Source: Gudongella sp046224405 (lineage in GTDB: Bacteria > Bacillota > Clostridia > Tissierellales > Tissierellaceae). Taken from it: a stretch of DNA of 33,146 bases. Positions within the stretch are counted from its first letter, which is position 1; each line of letters starts with the position of its first letter. The translations under genes and the position numbers were made by a program. This document shows, piece by piece, positions 16,451 to 25,265 of this stretch. The stretch covers positions 1 to 33,146 of the forward strand of contig NZ_JBJXRK010000024.1 of the NCBI RefSeq assembly GCF_046224405.1, read 5' to 3'. A model generated the notes under the pieces. The model did not search any database and was not told the DNA's origin. It saw only the letters and a list, made by a program, of their open reading frames with translations.

Positions 16451-17143
16451 CTAACTTTTGGCTCTCCATCTGTACCCAAGACCCCATACGGTCTCAATAT
16501 AGTATGGTTGACTTGAGTCCTCTTCTATTTTCGACCTTAATCTTCTAATGTTCACATCCACTATTTTTGAATCACCAACAAAATCCACACCCCAAACGTG
16601 GTTGAGAATTTCATCCCTTTTAAAGGCCCTCCCTGGATTCTCCATAAATAGCTTTGCTATGGAAAATTCTGTAGGGGTCAGCTCTATCTCCTTTCCAGCC
16701 CTATAGAACAGTCTAGAATACACATCGATCTTAAAAGGTGGAAACTCAAGCATGGATGTATCTGGACTTCCCTCGGATTCCAATCTTCGTTCAAGGGACT
16801 TTATCCTTAAAACAAGCTCTGTGGGATTAAAAGGCTTAGTCATGTAATCATCGGTTCCATACTCCAAGCCCATTATCTTGTCGATATCCTGACTTTTGGC
16901 TGTAAGCATGATTATTCCCAGATGGGGGTAGCTGGATCTTAAGGATCTGCATACCTCAAAACCGTCAATTCCAGGTAGCATTACATCAAGCACAACAATA
17001 TCAATTGCTTCACTTTTTGCAATTTCCAGACCCTCTTCTCCAGTTGGAGCTTCCAGAACAGTATAGCCTGATCTGTCAAGATTGATCTTAATAAACTTCC
17101 TAATTGATTCTTCATCTTCAACTACAAGGACCTTTCTAGTCAT
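16451..17143 (-). CDS. OmpR/PhoB-family response regulator
   Basis: A 230-residue transcription factor. The receiver domain (about 1-118) has acidic residues VEDEE, phospho-acceptor Asp53 (VLDVMLPG), Thr81 and Lys103 (TKPF). The winged-helix DNA-binding domain (about 130-228) includes ELTPTEFSIAKLF, DEILNHVWG and VDVNIRRLRSKIE. It pairs with the sensor kinase 9 bases downstream. The phased TGTWAH hexamers ahead of the deacetylase gene resemble sites used by WalR/PhoP-type members of this family, so it may regulate its own operon. AAGGGGGAT precedes the ATG. Confidence 0.94.
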   Translation of the reverse strand: MTRKVLVVEDEESIRKFIKINLDRSGYTVLEAPTGEEGLEIAKSEAIDIVVLDVMLPGIDGFEVCRSLRSSYPHLGIIMLTAKSQDIDKIMGLEYGTDDYMTKPFNPTELVLRIKSLERRLESEGSPDTSMLEFPPFKIDVYSRLFYRAGKEIELTPTEFSIAKLFMENPGRAFKRDEILNHVWGVDFVGDSKIVDVNIRRLRSKIEEDSSQPYYIETVWGLGYRWRAKS

Positions 17144-17158
17144 AATATCCCCCTTTAA

Positions 17159-18079
17159 CTAATGGTTGTACTCTTCCAGTGTTCTGAAGCTGTAGCCCTC
17201 AAGGAACAGATGCTCAATTATTGAAGGCAAGGCCTCTAGAGTTGTGTGCTTTTCATCTGTATCATGCATAAGAATTATTACCTGATCCTGCTTCCTATAG
17301 GTTTCCTTGAACCTATTGTACAGATAGTCTCTTGTTGGTTTGTCCAGTTCAGAATCACCGTTGAGTGCATTCCAATCATAGACACTAAAGCCCGCCTCTT
17401 CAAGGGCCACTACAGTTGGCCTTTTATACTCTGCATGGGATCCACCTGGTAGCCTGACCAGGCTGGTCCTGTAGGAAGGATCCCCCACTGCCTTCTTGAT
17501 TGCCTCTTCTGTCTGGTACACTTCCTCCAGAAAGCTATCTGTATCTCCATATATGATGTCATAGTTGTGGGAATAGGTATGGTTCCCTATTTCATGTCCC
17601 TTTTCATAGGCCAATCTCAATACATCCGGATTCTTGTCAACCATTTTCCCAAGTACGAAGAAGGTAGCCCTTATCTCATACCTGTCAAGAACCTGGAGTA
17701 TCTGGGGTGTCATCTCCTTGGAGGGACCGTCATCAAAGGTAAGGTATGCAAGCTTGCCAGATGCGTAAGCCTGTTCCACCTGATTTTCCTGGTCCGGGAA
17801 TTCCAACTTCCCTTTACCCTCAGCCTTTCGAGCTCTGTGCTCAAGAATCAGCTCATCCTGTGCTTCATAAGGATTCCCCGCTGTAGACTTATCCTCATAA
17901 ATCTCAAGGACTTCCTTTCCAGTGTTATCCCCTTCAAGTAAATCCATCGAATTATCATCATACACTGCCTGATTCTCATTGTCCTCTGCCTGTGAGCGGT
18001 TTATTGCCCCTGGGATTACCAGAAAACCAACAAGTATTATCAAGGATATGAGGAATGCTATTCCAAACTTTGTTTTCAT
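17159..18079 (-). CDS. Membrane-anchored polysaccharide deacetylase (NodB/CE4)
   Basis: A 306-residue protein with an N-terminal membrane anchor or signal (about 6-24), a linker (25-105) and a CE4 deacetylase domain. Catalytic motifs are TFDDGP (114-119; base Asp116, metal Asp117), HTYSH (His167 and His171, metal ligands), RLPGGS (209-214), DWN (235-237) and MHD (His272). The third motif has RLPGG where many peptidoglycan deacetylases have RPPYG. It probably removes acetyl groups from GlcNAc or MurNAc in the wall, affecting lysozyme resistance or autolysis; the substrate is inferred. It leads the two-component operon, 15 bases ahead of the response regulator. TAGGAG precedes the ATG. Confidence 0.92.
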   Translation of the reverse strand: MKTKFGIAFLISLIILVGFLVIPGAINRSQAEDNENQAVYDDNSMDLLEGDNTGKEVLEIYEDKSTAGNPYEAQDELILEHRARKAEGKGKLEFPDQENQVEQAYASGKLAYLTFDDGPSKEMTPQILQVLDRYEIRATFFVLGKMVDKNPDVLRLAYEKGHEIGNHTYSHNYDIIYGDTDSFLEEVYQTEEAIKKAVGDPSYRTSLVRLPGGSHAEYKRPTVVALEEAGFSVYDWNALNGDSELDKPTRDYLYNRFKETYRKQDQVIILMHDTDEKHTTLEALPSIIEHLFLEGYSFRTLEEYNH

Positions 18080-18117
18080 GGTCGATTTCTCCTAGAAAGT
18101 GTCTTTGTTTACATATT

Positions 18118-18146
18118 ATTATACCCTCAAAGGACAGTAGTTACAA
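18118..18146 (-). promoter_or_regulatory. Promoter of the deacetylase/two-component operon
   Basis: On the minus strand TTGTAA (18141-18146) and TATAAT (18118-18123) are exactly 17 bases apart. This leaves a leader of about 32 bases to the ATG at 18079. The -35 box overlaps the first of four phased hexamers. Confidence 0.7.
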
Positions 18147-18178
18147 TTCAATTAACAACCGGTTACAAATGCATTACA
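18140..18178 (-). promoter_or_regulatory. Four phased TGTWAH hexamers, WalR/PhoP-like binding sites
   Basis: Minus-strand hexamers TGTAAC (18140-18145), TGTTAA (18152-18157), TGTAAC (18162-18167) and TGTAAT (18173-18178) occur 12, 10 and 11 bases apart, one helical turn each. WalR boxes are two TGTWAH hexamers one turn apart; PhoP boxes are the related TTAACA repeats. The array touches the -35 box. Binding by the operon's own regulator is inferred. Confidence 0.55.
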
Positions 18179-19903
18179 CTATTGAAGGTCCCTGAACTGT
18201 GCCCTGTAAAGCTCGGCATAGATTCCTCCCCTGTCCAAGAGCTCCTGGTGACTCCCCTTTTCCTCAATTCCATTTCCCGTCATTACAAGGATTTCATCCG
18301 CATTCTTTATGGTGGACAGTCTATGGGCTATTACCAGGGTCGTTCTGTTTCTTGAAAGTCTTTCAAGGGAATTCTGAATCATCTGCTCCGTTTCGTTGTC
18401 CAATGCCGATGTGGCTTCATCCAATATCAATACAGGGGGATTCTTAAGAAATAGCCTGGCAATTGAAATTCTCTGCTTCTGTCCACCGGATAGCATCACT
18501 CCCTTTTCCCCAACATAGGTATCATACCCTCTTGGCAGGGATTTTATGAAATCGTGGATGCTGGCGTTCCTGGCAGCCTGGATGATATCCTCTTCTGTGG
18601 CCGAGGGATTTCCATATTGAATATTCTCCCTTATGGTACCGGTAAAAAGAAACACGTCCTGCTGAACCAATCCTATGTTTCTTCTAAGTGATTTTAGCTT
18701 AACATCCTTTATGTTTACGCCATCCAAAAGAATTTCACCTGATGATGTTTCATAAAATCTTGGGATTAGGTGACATAAGGTGGTCTTCCCGGCACCTGAA
18801 GGGCCCACCAGTGCAACGGTTCTGCCCTTCTCTATGGTCAGATCTATCCCTGATAAAACCTTCTCGTCGTCGTTACCATAGCTGAAGGTCACATCTCTGA
18901 ATTCAATTCTGCCCTCCACAGACTCCAGCTCAACTGCGTCCTCCCTGTCAACGATTGATGGCTCTATACCCATGACCTCCTGGAATCTTGTAAAGCCCGT
19001 CATTCCATTCTGCAGCTGCTGCATGAAATCAGTCAGCTTTTTGATTGGCTGCATAAAGAAGTTTACATAAAGGGTGTATGCGAATAGATCTCCAAGGTCG
19101 ATAATGTTACGGTATACAAAATATCCACCAAGGGAAATGACAATAAGATTCAAAGCACTGGATATTATTCCCACTCCAGAGACAAACTCAGCCATAACCT
19201 TGTAGGATTCACCTCTGGCGCTGGCAAACTTTGCATTCCTGTCATTGAACTTCATAATTTCGTATTCTTCATTGGTGAAGGATTTTGCCACTCTTGCACC
19301 GCTTATGCTGTTCTCGATCTGTGAGTTGACGCTGGCTATTTTCTTCCTGGCCTTCATAAAGGCCTCCTCCATCCTCTTCCTTTTCTTGATTGCAAACCAG
19401 ATCATCAGGGGAATGAAGGCAAATATTATCAGGGTCAATCTCCATTCAATGAACATAAGGATGGAGAAGGAGCCCAACAGCATTATGGCAGAGATGAATA
19501 CATCCTCCGGCCCGTGGTGTGCCAGCTCTGTAATGTCCATCAGGTCATTTATGATTCTCGACATTATATGTCCGGTTTTTGTGTTATCATAATAGCTAAA
19601 TGGCAGGGTCTGAAGATGGGTGAAAATGTCCCTACGCATGTCGTGTTCAATCCTGACACCAAGCAAGTGTCCATAGTAGGCGACAATATACTGACTGATG
19701 TATCTGAGAACGAACAGAAATACCATGATGCCTGTCCATCTGATAAGCAGCTGCATATTTCCATCTGGAATTATTACATTGATCATATTTCGTGTGAACA
19801 TTGGAAACACAAGATCGAATACAGATATGAGAAACGCAAAAAACATATCAGTAAAAAACAAGGTTTTATGTGGTTTGTAATAGGATATAAATTTCTTTAA
19901 CAT
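18179..19903 (-). CDS. Homodimeric-type ABC exporter (MsbA/BmrA-like)
   Basis: A 574-residue half-transporter with six membrane helices (about 1-305) and an ATPase domain (about 335-570). All motifs are canonical: Walker A GPSGAGKTT, Q-loop VQQDVF, signature LSGGQKQR, Walker B LILDEATSALD and AHRLSTI. Both ATP sites of a homodimer would therefore work, unlike the bmrCD-like pair at the left of the window. Likely substrates are lipids, drugs or peptides; none can be named. AGAGGAG precedes the ATG. It is divergent from an MFS transporter gene and convergent in direction with nothing, as the deacetylase operon continues on the same strand after a 99-base gap holding that operon's promoter. Confidence 0.9.
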   Translation of the reverse strand: MLKKFISYYKPHKTLFFTDMFFAFLISVFDLVFPMFTRNMINVIIPDGNMQLLIRWTGIMVFLFVLRYISQYIVAYYGHLLGVRIEHDMRRDIFTHLQTLPFSYYDNTKTGHIMSRIINDLMDITELAHHGPEDVFISAIMLLGSFSILMFIEWRLTLIIFAFIPLMIWFAIKKRKRMEEAFMKARKKIASVNSQIENSISGARVAKSFTNEEYEIMKFNDRNAKFASARGESYKVMAEFVSGVGIISSALNLIVISLGGYFVYRNIIDLGDLFAYTLYVNFFMQPIKKLTDFMQQLQNGMTGFTRFQEVMGIEPSIVDREDAVELESVEGRIEFRDVTFSYGNDDEKVLSGIDLTIEKGRTVALVGPSGAGKTTLCHLIPRFYETSSGEILLDGVNIKDVKLKSLRRNIGLVQQDVFLFTGTIRENIQYGNPSATEEDIIQAARNASIHDFIKSLPRGYDTYVGEKGVMLSGGQKQRISIARLFLKNPPVLILDEATSALDNETEQMIQNSLERLSRNRTTLVIAHRLSTIKNADEILVMTGNGIEEKGSHQELLDRGGIYAELYRAQFRDLQ

Positions 19904-19976
19904 AGACAGCTCCTCTACTTCTTTTTAGTTAGATTTTATGATATGATAAATGGGATTAATACTTAGACACACGAAT

Positions 19977-19985
19977 ATTATAACA
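19977..19985 (-). promoter_or_regulatory. Possible extended -10 promoter of the ABC exporter gene
   Basis: Minus-strand TGTTATAAT fits TGnTATAAT. The predicted leader is about 67 bases. The 133-base divergent gap (19904-20036) also must hold the MFS promoter, for which I see only weak candidates, including TATTAT overlapping this element on the other strand. Confidence 0.4.
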
Positions 19986-20036
19986 CGATTCATAGTAATT
20001 TTGTGCTTTAATTAATATATTACTGAGGAGGCTTTT

Positions 20037-21182
20037 ATGAACCTGGCGCTTATGTATACAACCACATTTATAATTCAGTTCATCATAGCCATGGAAATGA
20101 ATTTCATCGGTCCCTTGGCCCCCTATCTTTCGGAATACTTTGGAATCCGGGACAGCCAGGTAATCCTTTTCAACCTGGGCTACTCGGCCGTTGGAATACT
20201 GGTACCCCTGTTCGGCGTGTGGGCGGACAGATATGGCAACAAGCGACTGATTTCCTATTCTCTGCTGCTATTCTTCACAGGCAGCATAATAAGTGGATTT
20301 GCTCCCTCTGCCCTTGTATTTGCACTTGGCAGGATCCTTATAGGACTTGGTTACTTCTCCCTTAGTGGAAGCCTAATGTCCTATGTTTCAGAGTTCATCG
20401 ACTACAGACACAGGGGCAAGGCAAGTGGAATACTTAGAACAGCCTTTGGAATCGCACTTCTTGGAAGCCCTCTTTACACTGCATTCATGACAGGCCACTT
20501 TGGAAACCTGATAAGCATCTACCTTCCTGTCAGCATACTTGCAGCAATTGCCTTCATAATGCTTCGCAGACTGCCTGAAACTGAAATCCTGGAGGATAGC
20601 CAGCTGAACATCCGTGAATTCATAGCAATCCTGAGGCATCCCAGAACAGTAAAGGTGCTGGTCTCACTTTTCCTTGTGATAACAGCACCTGTAAACATGT
20701 TCAACTTCCTTGGTATTTATCTATCATCTGAGTTTTCCCTAACCCAGGGTCAGATAGGGATCAGCTACTCCCTCATTGCAGCGGGAACTGTACTAGGAAT
20801 ACTTGCGGCTACCCTATTTTCGGATAGGATAGGCAAGCTTACCTTCACAAGAATCGCCTTTACAATAATGGTTTTCGGCCTGCTTCCGATCCCATATGTA
20901 AAAAGCGTGCTGCTTATAGTGATTCTAGCCTTCACCTTTGCCTTTGGCCTGGACGGAGGATGGACATCATACCAGGCATTTTCATCTGAAATACAGCCTG
21001 GCAAAAGAGGGACCTTCCTAGGTCTCTTCTACACCATAAATGCAGCGACAGTAACCCTTTTTTCACTGATTGGTCCAGTACTCTACGACCTGGGCGGGCT
21101 GAAGCTGACAACTGGTGTTGGGGTTGGATCATCCCTGATCGCTCTGATCATACTGTTCAGGCTAAGTCGAATTCCTGCCTAA
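20037..21182 (+). CDS. Major facilitator superfamily transporter
   Basis: A 381-residue membrane protein with about twelve helices. The loop between helices 2 and 3 has GVWADRYGNKRLI, a good match to MFS motif A. A second related loop, FSDRIGKL, follows helix 8. Such compact proteins are usually proton-driven drug, sugar or amino-acid exporters; the substrate is not deducible. GAGGAGG precedes the ATG. It is divergent from the ABC exporter, and its stop codon is only two bases from the stop of the convergent hydrolase gene, leaving no room for a separate terminator. Confidence 0.88.
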   Translation: MNLALMYTTTFIIQFIIAMEMNFIGPLAPYLSEYFGIRDSQVILFNLGYSAVGILVPLFGVWADRYGNKRLISYSLLLFFTGSIISGFAPSALVFALGRILIGLGYFSLSGSLMSYVSEFIDYRHRGKASGILRTAFGIALLGSPLYTAFMTGHFGNLISIYLPVSILAAIAFIMLRRLPETEILEDSQLNIREFIAILRHPRTVKVLVSLFLVITAPVNMFNFLGIYLSSEFSLTQGQIGISYSLIAAGTVLGILAATLFSDRIGKLTFTRIAFTIMVFGLLPIPYVKSVLLIVILAFTFAFGLDGGWTSYQAFSSEIQPGKRGTFLGLFYTINAATVTLFSLIGPVLYDLGGLKLTTGVGVGSSLIALIILFRLSRIPA

Positions 21183-21184
21183 GG

Positions 21185-21991
21185 CTAGCCTAGCCAGTCT
21201 GTGATATCCCTAAGAATAGATTCCCATTCGTCCTCATTGAGTATCTCATGGTAAAGACCATCATACACAATGAGGTCTTTTTTCTGTGACGGGATTTCCT
21301 CATGGAACCAGCTGCTGATTTCAACCGGCACAATTGGATCCTCCTTCCCGTGGACAACCAGACATGGTAGCCTGTACCTCTTTGCACCTTCGCCCAACAG
21401 TTCAACACCCCTGAAAAGAAACTGATAATAGAGCCTTAAGGAAGCCCTGTGTAGTACCAAGGGATCATTTATATAATCTATATAGACCTGCCTTTTCCCA
21501 CATATTCCCTCCCCAACCGGATTCTTTAGCTTTATTCCACCTGCTATTTGAGACAGTATCTTCATGGTGCCTGGTTTTAGCTTTTCCGCAGAGGGAAGAC
21601 TGCCCAGAGCTGGTCCAGAAAGGATCTGGGCACAGGACATTTCAGGATTCTCAATTCCAAAGATTGCTGTGATCAGTCCCCCCATGCTGTGCCCAAATGT
21701 AATTAGGGGAACATCGGGGTATTTCTGGGCTACCTTGCCTACAATCTCCTCAAGGTCCTCCAGGTAGGACTCAAACCTGTCCAGATGACCCCTGTCCCTG
21801 TTTCTGCCATGTCCCCTCAGGTCGTATCTTACCACATGGTAGCCGTACCTGTTCAGATGCCGTGCCACATGGTCATATCTACTGGCATGCTCGGCAAAAC
21901 CATGGGTTATGACTATAATTCCCTTGGGTTTTTCAACAGGATCCTCCCTGTACCAGATTTCATAGCCGTCTCTCATTTCAATAAATTCCAT
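21185..21991 (-). CDS. Alpha/beta hydrolase, monoacylglycerol lipase-like
   Basis: A 268-residue serine hydrolase of the Hydrolase_4 (lysophospholipase/monoglyceride lipase) type. It shows the oxyanion-hole region THGFAEHASRY, the nucleophile elbow GHSMGG (about residues 114-119), the acid KEDPIVP and the catalytic His in YHEIL. Small size, no signal peptide and the HGFAEH segment point to a cytosolic lipase or esterase for monoacylglycerols or lysophospholipids. The frame opens at 22096, but GGGAGGAAG fits the ATG at 21991, which overlaps the end of addA by 14 bases. It is the last gene of the seven-gene minus-strand run. Confidence 0.85.
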   Translation of the reverse strand: MEFIEMRDGYEIWYREDPVEKPKGIIVITHGFAEHASRYDHVARHLNRYGYHVVRYDLRGHGRNRDRGHLDRFESYLEDLEEIVGKVAQKYPDVPLITFGHSMGGLITAIFGIENPEMSCAQILSGPALGSLPSAEKLKPGTMKILSQIAGGIKLKNPVGEGICGKRQVYIDYINDPLVLHRASLRLYYQFLFRGVELLGEGAKRYRLPCLVVHGKEDPIVPVEISSWFHEEIPSQKKDLIVYDGLYHEILNEDEWESILRDITDWLG

Positions 21992-24900
21992 ATTCTTCTT
22001 CCTCCCTGTTGCAGAAAGCCCTAAATCTGCAGCTTTCCCTGCAGTCATTGGCAATAGCGTAATCCTCAGGCTCATGATGGGTCTCAACATAGTCAAAAAC
22101 CCTTTCCATATCCTGGAGGAGAAGCTTCTCCTCCATTTCAGTTACGGCAATATCCTCCACCGATCCATCCTCCAGGAATAGGATTGCAGCGGAAATATTA
22201 TCCATTTTCAGTATCTTTCCAGCAGCCCATCTGTAAAATATAAGCTGGGGCCTGTAAAGCTTAATCAGCTCTTCCCTGTTGTTCAGCCTGTTGGTCTTGA
22301 TGTCGATTATCCTCTTCATATCCCCATGATGTTCCAGCCTGTCAATAAATCCTGTTATGGCATGATTGCCAAGCATTACATAGAATTCCTTTTCCATCTC
22401 AATCTCACATTTAGGCTCCCTGGATGCATAGGCAACAAAATTATTGATATGGGGTTCCAGCTCCCCAACTACCTGGTCACTAAGCTCCACTCCCACCTTA
22501 GCAGCAGCCTGGTCAAGAATTGTGCCTATGCTCTTGCCTTCCCTGTAATATCTGCAGAATTCATGGACAAGAAGCCCTTTTGTTGTACCGTCAATGGCGT
22601 TATTTGAGGGCTTTTCCAGTGCATTACCCTCCCCAAGGGTCAATCTCATCTTGTAGGTAAGAAAATATTCCCTTGGACATGAAGAATATTTCAGGTACTG
22701 ACTTATACTGTAGGTCTCCCTTCCTGCCACTGGATGCTGCTGGAACTCCAGAAGGGGGTAGGCTTTTTCCCCTGTCCCTCCTTCAGGCTCAACCATGGGC
22801 TTAACCATTACAGCCTCCTGTGGCTGAACGGGAAAATCCGACACGGTCTTAACAGTGGAATCCTCAAGATACTCGTGGACCAAGGCCTTAAATCCATCCT
22901 TCTTGCCCTGATAACCAAGGATCAGCCTTTCCTCTGCCCTTGTCATTGCAACATATATCAGTCTTTTTATCTCCTCCTGCAGGTTTTCCTTGGTGTCCTT
23001 GTAGATCAGGTCATAATAGCTTGAATCACCATTCTTAATACCCAAGCCCATATCCTTGTCAAACTGGAAAAGGGCCCTGTCATAGGCACCTCTTCTGCCC
23101 ATTTCAGGAATAATAACCACAGGGAATTGAAGGCCCTTTGATTTATGGATTGACATGAGGCTTACAGAATCGCCCCCTGAGTCAGATATTCCATCACCCT
23201 CGGATTCAGTTCTCCTGTTTTCAATGTAGTCGATCAGCTCCTCCAGACTTCCGCCCTCAGCAGTCTCATAATCCCTGACGAGCTCAAGAAAGGCATCAAG
23301 GTTTCTGAACCTCATCATGCCCTGATACATAAGAAGCTGGCTTTCCTTGAATCCTGTAGATTCCATAAGGATTTCAAGCATCTCCCCTGCTCCAATATGA
23401 TTTTTGAGATGTGACAGCCTCTTCAAAAGATCAGCTGTTTCCTCCATTATGCTGTAATCAATGCCATCAAGCTCAATGTCCCTTTCCTCCAGGAGTTTTT
23501 CAATGGCATGAGTCATCTGCAGAGACTCACCCTTTCCATATCGGTCCAGCAGGTGAAATATCGCCTCATCGGACAGGCCTGCAAATCCACCTCGCAGAAA
23601 GCCCACCATGGATATCATGTCCCTGGGGTTGCTGATCACCTTTATTGCGTTGAGAAGATCCAATATCTCATCGCGTTGGTAGAAGCTTACTCCTCCTGTG
23701 CTGGTGTAGGGGATATTGTATCTTCTAAGAGCCTCCTCATAGACTGAGCTTCTTGTCATGGCCCTGAAAAGCAAGGCAATATCCTTGTACTGAATCCTCC
23801 TGTTACCGTGAAGCTCCTCATTGTCCACCATATACCTAATTCTTCTGGCAATCTGCTCAGCTTCAAATTCCTGGGTCTCCTGGGAGTTTCCTGAGAACTC
23901 CTCCTTGTACAGGACTTCAACCTCCACTGGCTGATCCACCTGCTTGTTAGGATTCAAGGGGTTGTACCTTTCACCCAAAAGTCCGGTGAATACTCTGTCA
24001 ACAAGCTCAAGAACCGTAGCTACGGTACGGTAGTTCTCTGTAAGTGTTATGACCTTGCCTTTTTGAGAGGATTCTATGTCCTGGACCACATCGTAGAAAA
24101 CCTGAACGTCCGCACCTCTGAATGCGTAGATGGACTGCTTTGGATCTCCAACCACAAAGAGGTTTCCCCTATCCAGCTTCTCATCCCTGGATGCCAGCCT
24201 GTAGAAGATGTTCTTCTGGAGCTGGTTGGTGTCCTGGAATTCATCAATCATGATGTATCTGAACCTGTCCTGGTACTTATTCAGAATCTCATCCTCCATC
24301 AGCAGGTTGTATGCCTTAATCTGAAGGTCCTCGTAATCCAATACTCCCTGGTCCTTCTTCCTTGCAGAATACTCCCTGTCAATTGCCTTTACAAGATCAA
24401 GTATCAATATATATAGGTCCAGTTTTTCGCCCTCAAAGGTTGACAATGCAAGCTTTAGCAGCTCCTTAAGCCTTTCTTGTGCTTCTGGGGCCTTCTTGCT
24501 GCTGCCCATGTTGTCACCAAGAAGCTGCAGTATGTCCCTGAGCTGGTCCCTGTTTTCCTGGCCAACAAGAAACTGCTGGACTGAAGGGTCCTTGAGTATA
24601 CTTGCGAATTTACCCCTTCCCATTTCACCGCCCAGATAAAGGGCCGTTTCCCTTATTTCCTGAAGGACTTCATCATCAAGCTCCCTGCCGGTCATATGGG
24701 AAACCGTCTTTTCCATCGCCTCATCCATGGTTATCCCCAGGGTTCTGATCTTCTTGTAGATATCAATAAGCTCATCTGAAAGGGGCCCTATGTCCCTCTT
24801 TCCCAACAGGCTTATCAGCTTAAGGTTATCCTCCTCCCTCAGATATCTGTCAAGGACCCTGCCGGCAGCCTCCCTTAGCATCCGGTCTGCAACATATTCC

Positions 24901-25265
24901 TCCAGGACAGAAAAACCCGGGTCAATGTCTGCCTGAACAGGGTTCTCCCTAAGGAGCTTTCCACAGAAGCTATGGATTGTCATGATATATGCCTTTGAAA
25001 AGTCCCTGTAGAGTCTTCTCCACCTCTCTCCCTGGTCCAGTCTTGCAGCTATTTCCCTCTCTATCCGTTCCTTCATTTCAGTGCTTGCCTTCTTGGTAAA
25101 GGTTATTGCCACAAGGGATTCTATCTCCCTGCCCTCATCCAGGTTTCCATTTTCAAGTATGTGTACATATCTCTCAGTAAGTACCTTTGTTTTCCCGGTC
25201 CCTGCCCCTGCTGATACTGCAAGGTTCATATTGATGGTCTGGATTGCCTGCTGCTGCCTGTCCAT
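21978..25265 (-). CDS. addA: AddA helicase-nuclease subunit
   Basis: A 1095-residue UvrD-like (SF1A) helicase with a C-terminal RecB-type nuclease, acting with AddB to resect double-strand breaks for RecA. Motifs in order: Walker A GAGTGKT (20-26), TFTKKAS, IDEFQDTNQ (Walker B), GDPKQSIYAFRGAD, LTENYRT, SIHKSKGLQFPVV and VAMTRAEERL. The nuclease core has IIDIKTNR followed by a YRPQLIFYRWA helix. Unusually, a Cys in SSCPREYF and a CRESCRFRAFC group near the end match the AddB-type iron-sulfur pattern. It is shorter than B. subtilis AddA (about 1230). ATG at 25265 shares one base with the addB stop (TGATG), after AAGGAGGAGG. Confidence 0.93.
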   Translation of the reverse strand: MDRQQQAIQTINMNLAVSAGAGTGKTKVLTERYVHILENGNLDEGREIESLVAITFTKKASTEMKERIEREIAARLDQGERWRRLYRDFSKAYIMTIHSFCGKLLRENPVQADIDPGFSVLEEYVADRMLREAAGRVLDRYLREEDNLKLISLLGKRDIGPLSDELIDIYKKIRTLGITMDEAMEKTVSHMTGRELDDEVLQEIRETALYLGGEMGRGKFASILKDPSVQQFLVGQENRDQLRDILQLLGDNMGSSKKAPEAQERLKELLKLALSTFEGEKLDLYILILDLVKAIDREYSARKKDQGVLDYEDLQIKAYNLLMEDEILNKYQDRFRYIMIDEFQDTNQLQKNIFYRLASRDEKLDRGNLFVVGDPKQSIYAFRGADVQVFYDVVQDIESSQKGKVITLTENYRTVATVLELVDRVFTGLLGERYNPLNPNKQVDQPVEVEVLYKEEFSGNSQETQEFEAEQIARRIRYMVDNEELHGNRRIQYKDIALLFRAMTRSSVYEEALRRYNIPYTSTGGVSFYQRDEILDLLNAIKVISNPRDMISMVGFLRGGFAGLSDEAIFHLLDRYGKGESLQMTHAIEKLLEERDIELDGIDYSIMEETADLLKRLSHLKNHIGAGEMLEILMESTGFKESQLLMYQGMMRFRNLDAFLELVRDYETAEGGSLEELIDYIENRRTESEGDGISDSGGDSVSLMSIHKSKGLQFPVVIIPEMGRRGAYDRALFQFDKDMGLGIKNGDSSYYDLIYKDTKENLQEEIKRLIYVAMTRAEERLILGYQGKKDGFKALVHEYLEDSTVKTVSDFPVQPQEAVMVKPMVEPEGGTGEKAYPLLEFQQHPVAGRETYSISQYLKYSSCPREYFLTYKMRLTLGEGNALEKPSNNAIDGTTKGLLVHEFCRYYREGKSIGTILDQAAAKVGVELSDQVVGELEPHINNFVAYASREPKCEIEMEKEFYVMLGNHAITGFIDRLEHHGDMKRIIDIKTNRLNNREELIKLYRPQLIFYRWAAGKILKMDNISAAILFLEDGSVEDIAVTEMEEKLLLQDMERVFDYVETHHEPEDYAIANDCRESCRFRAFCNREEEEYGIY

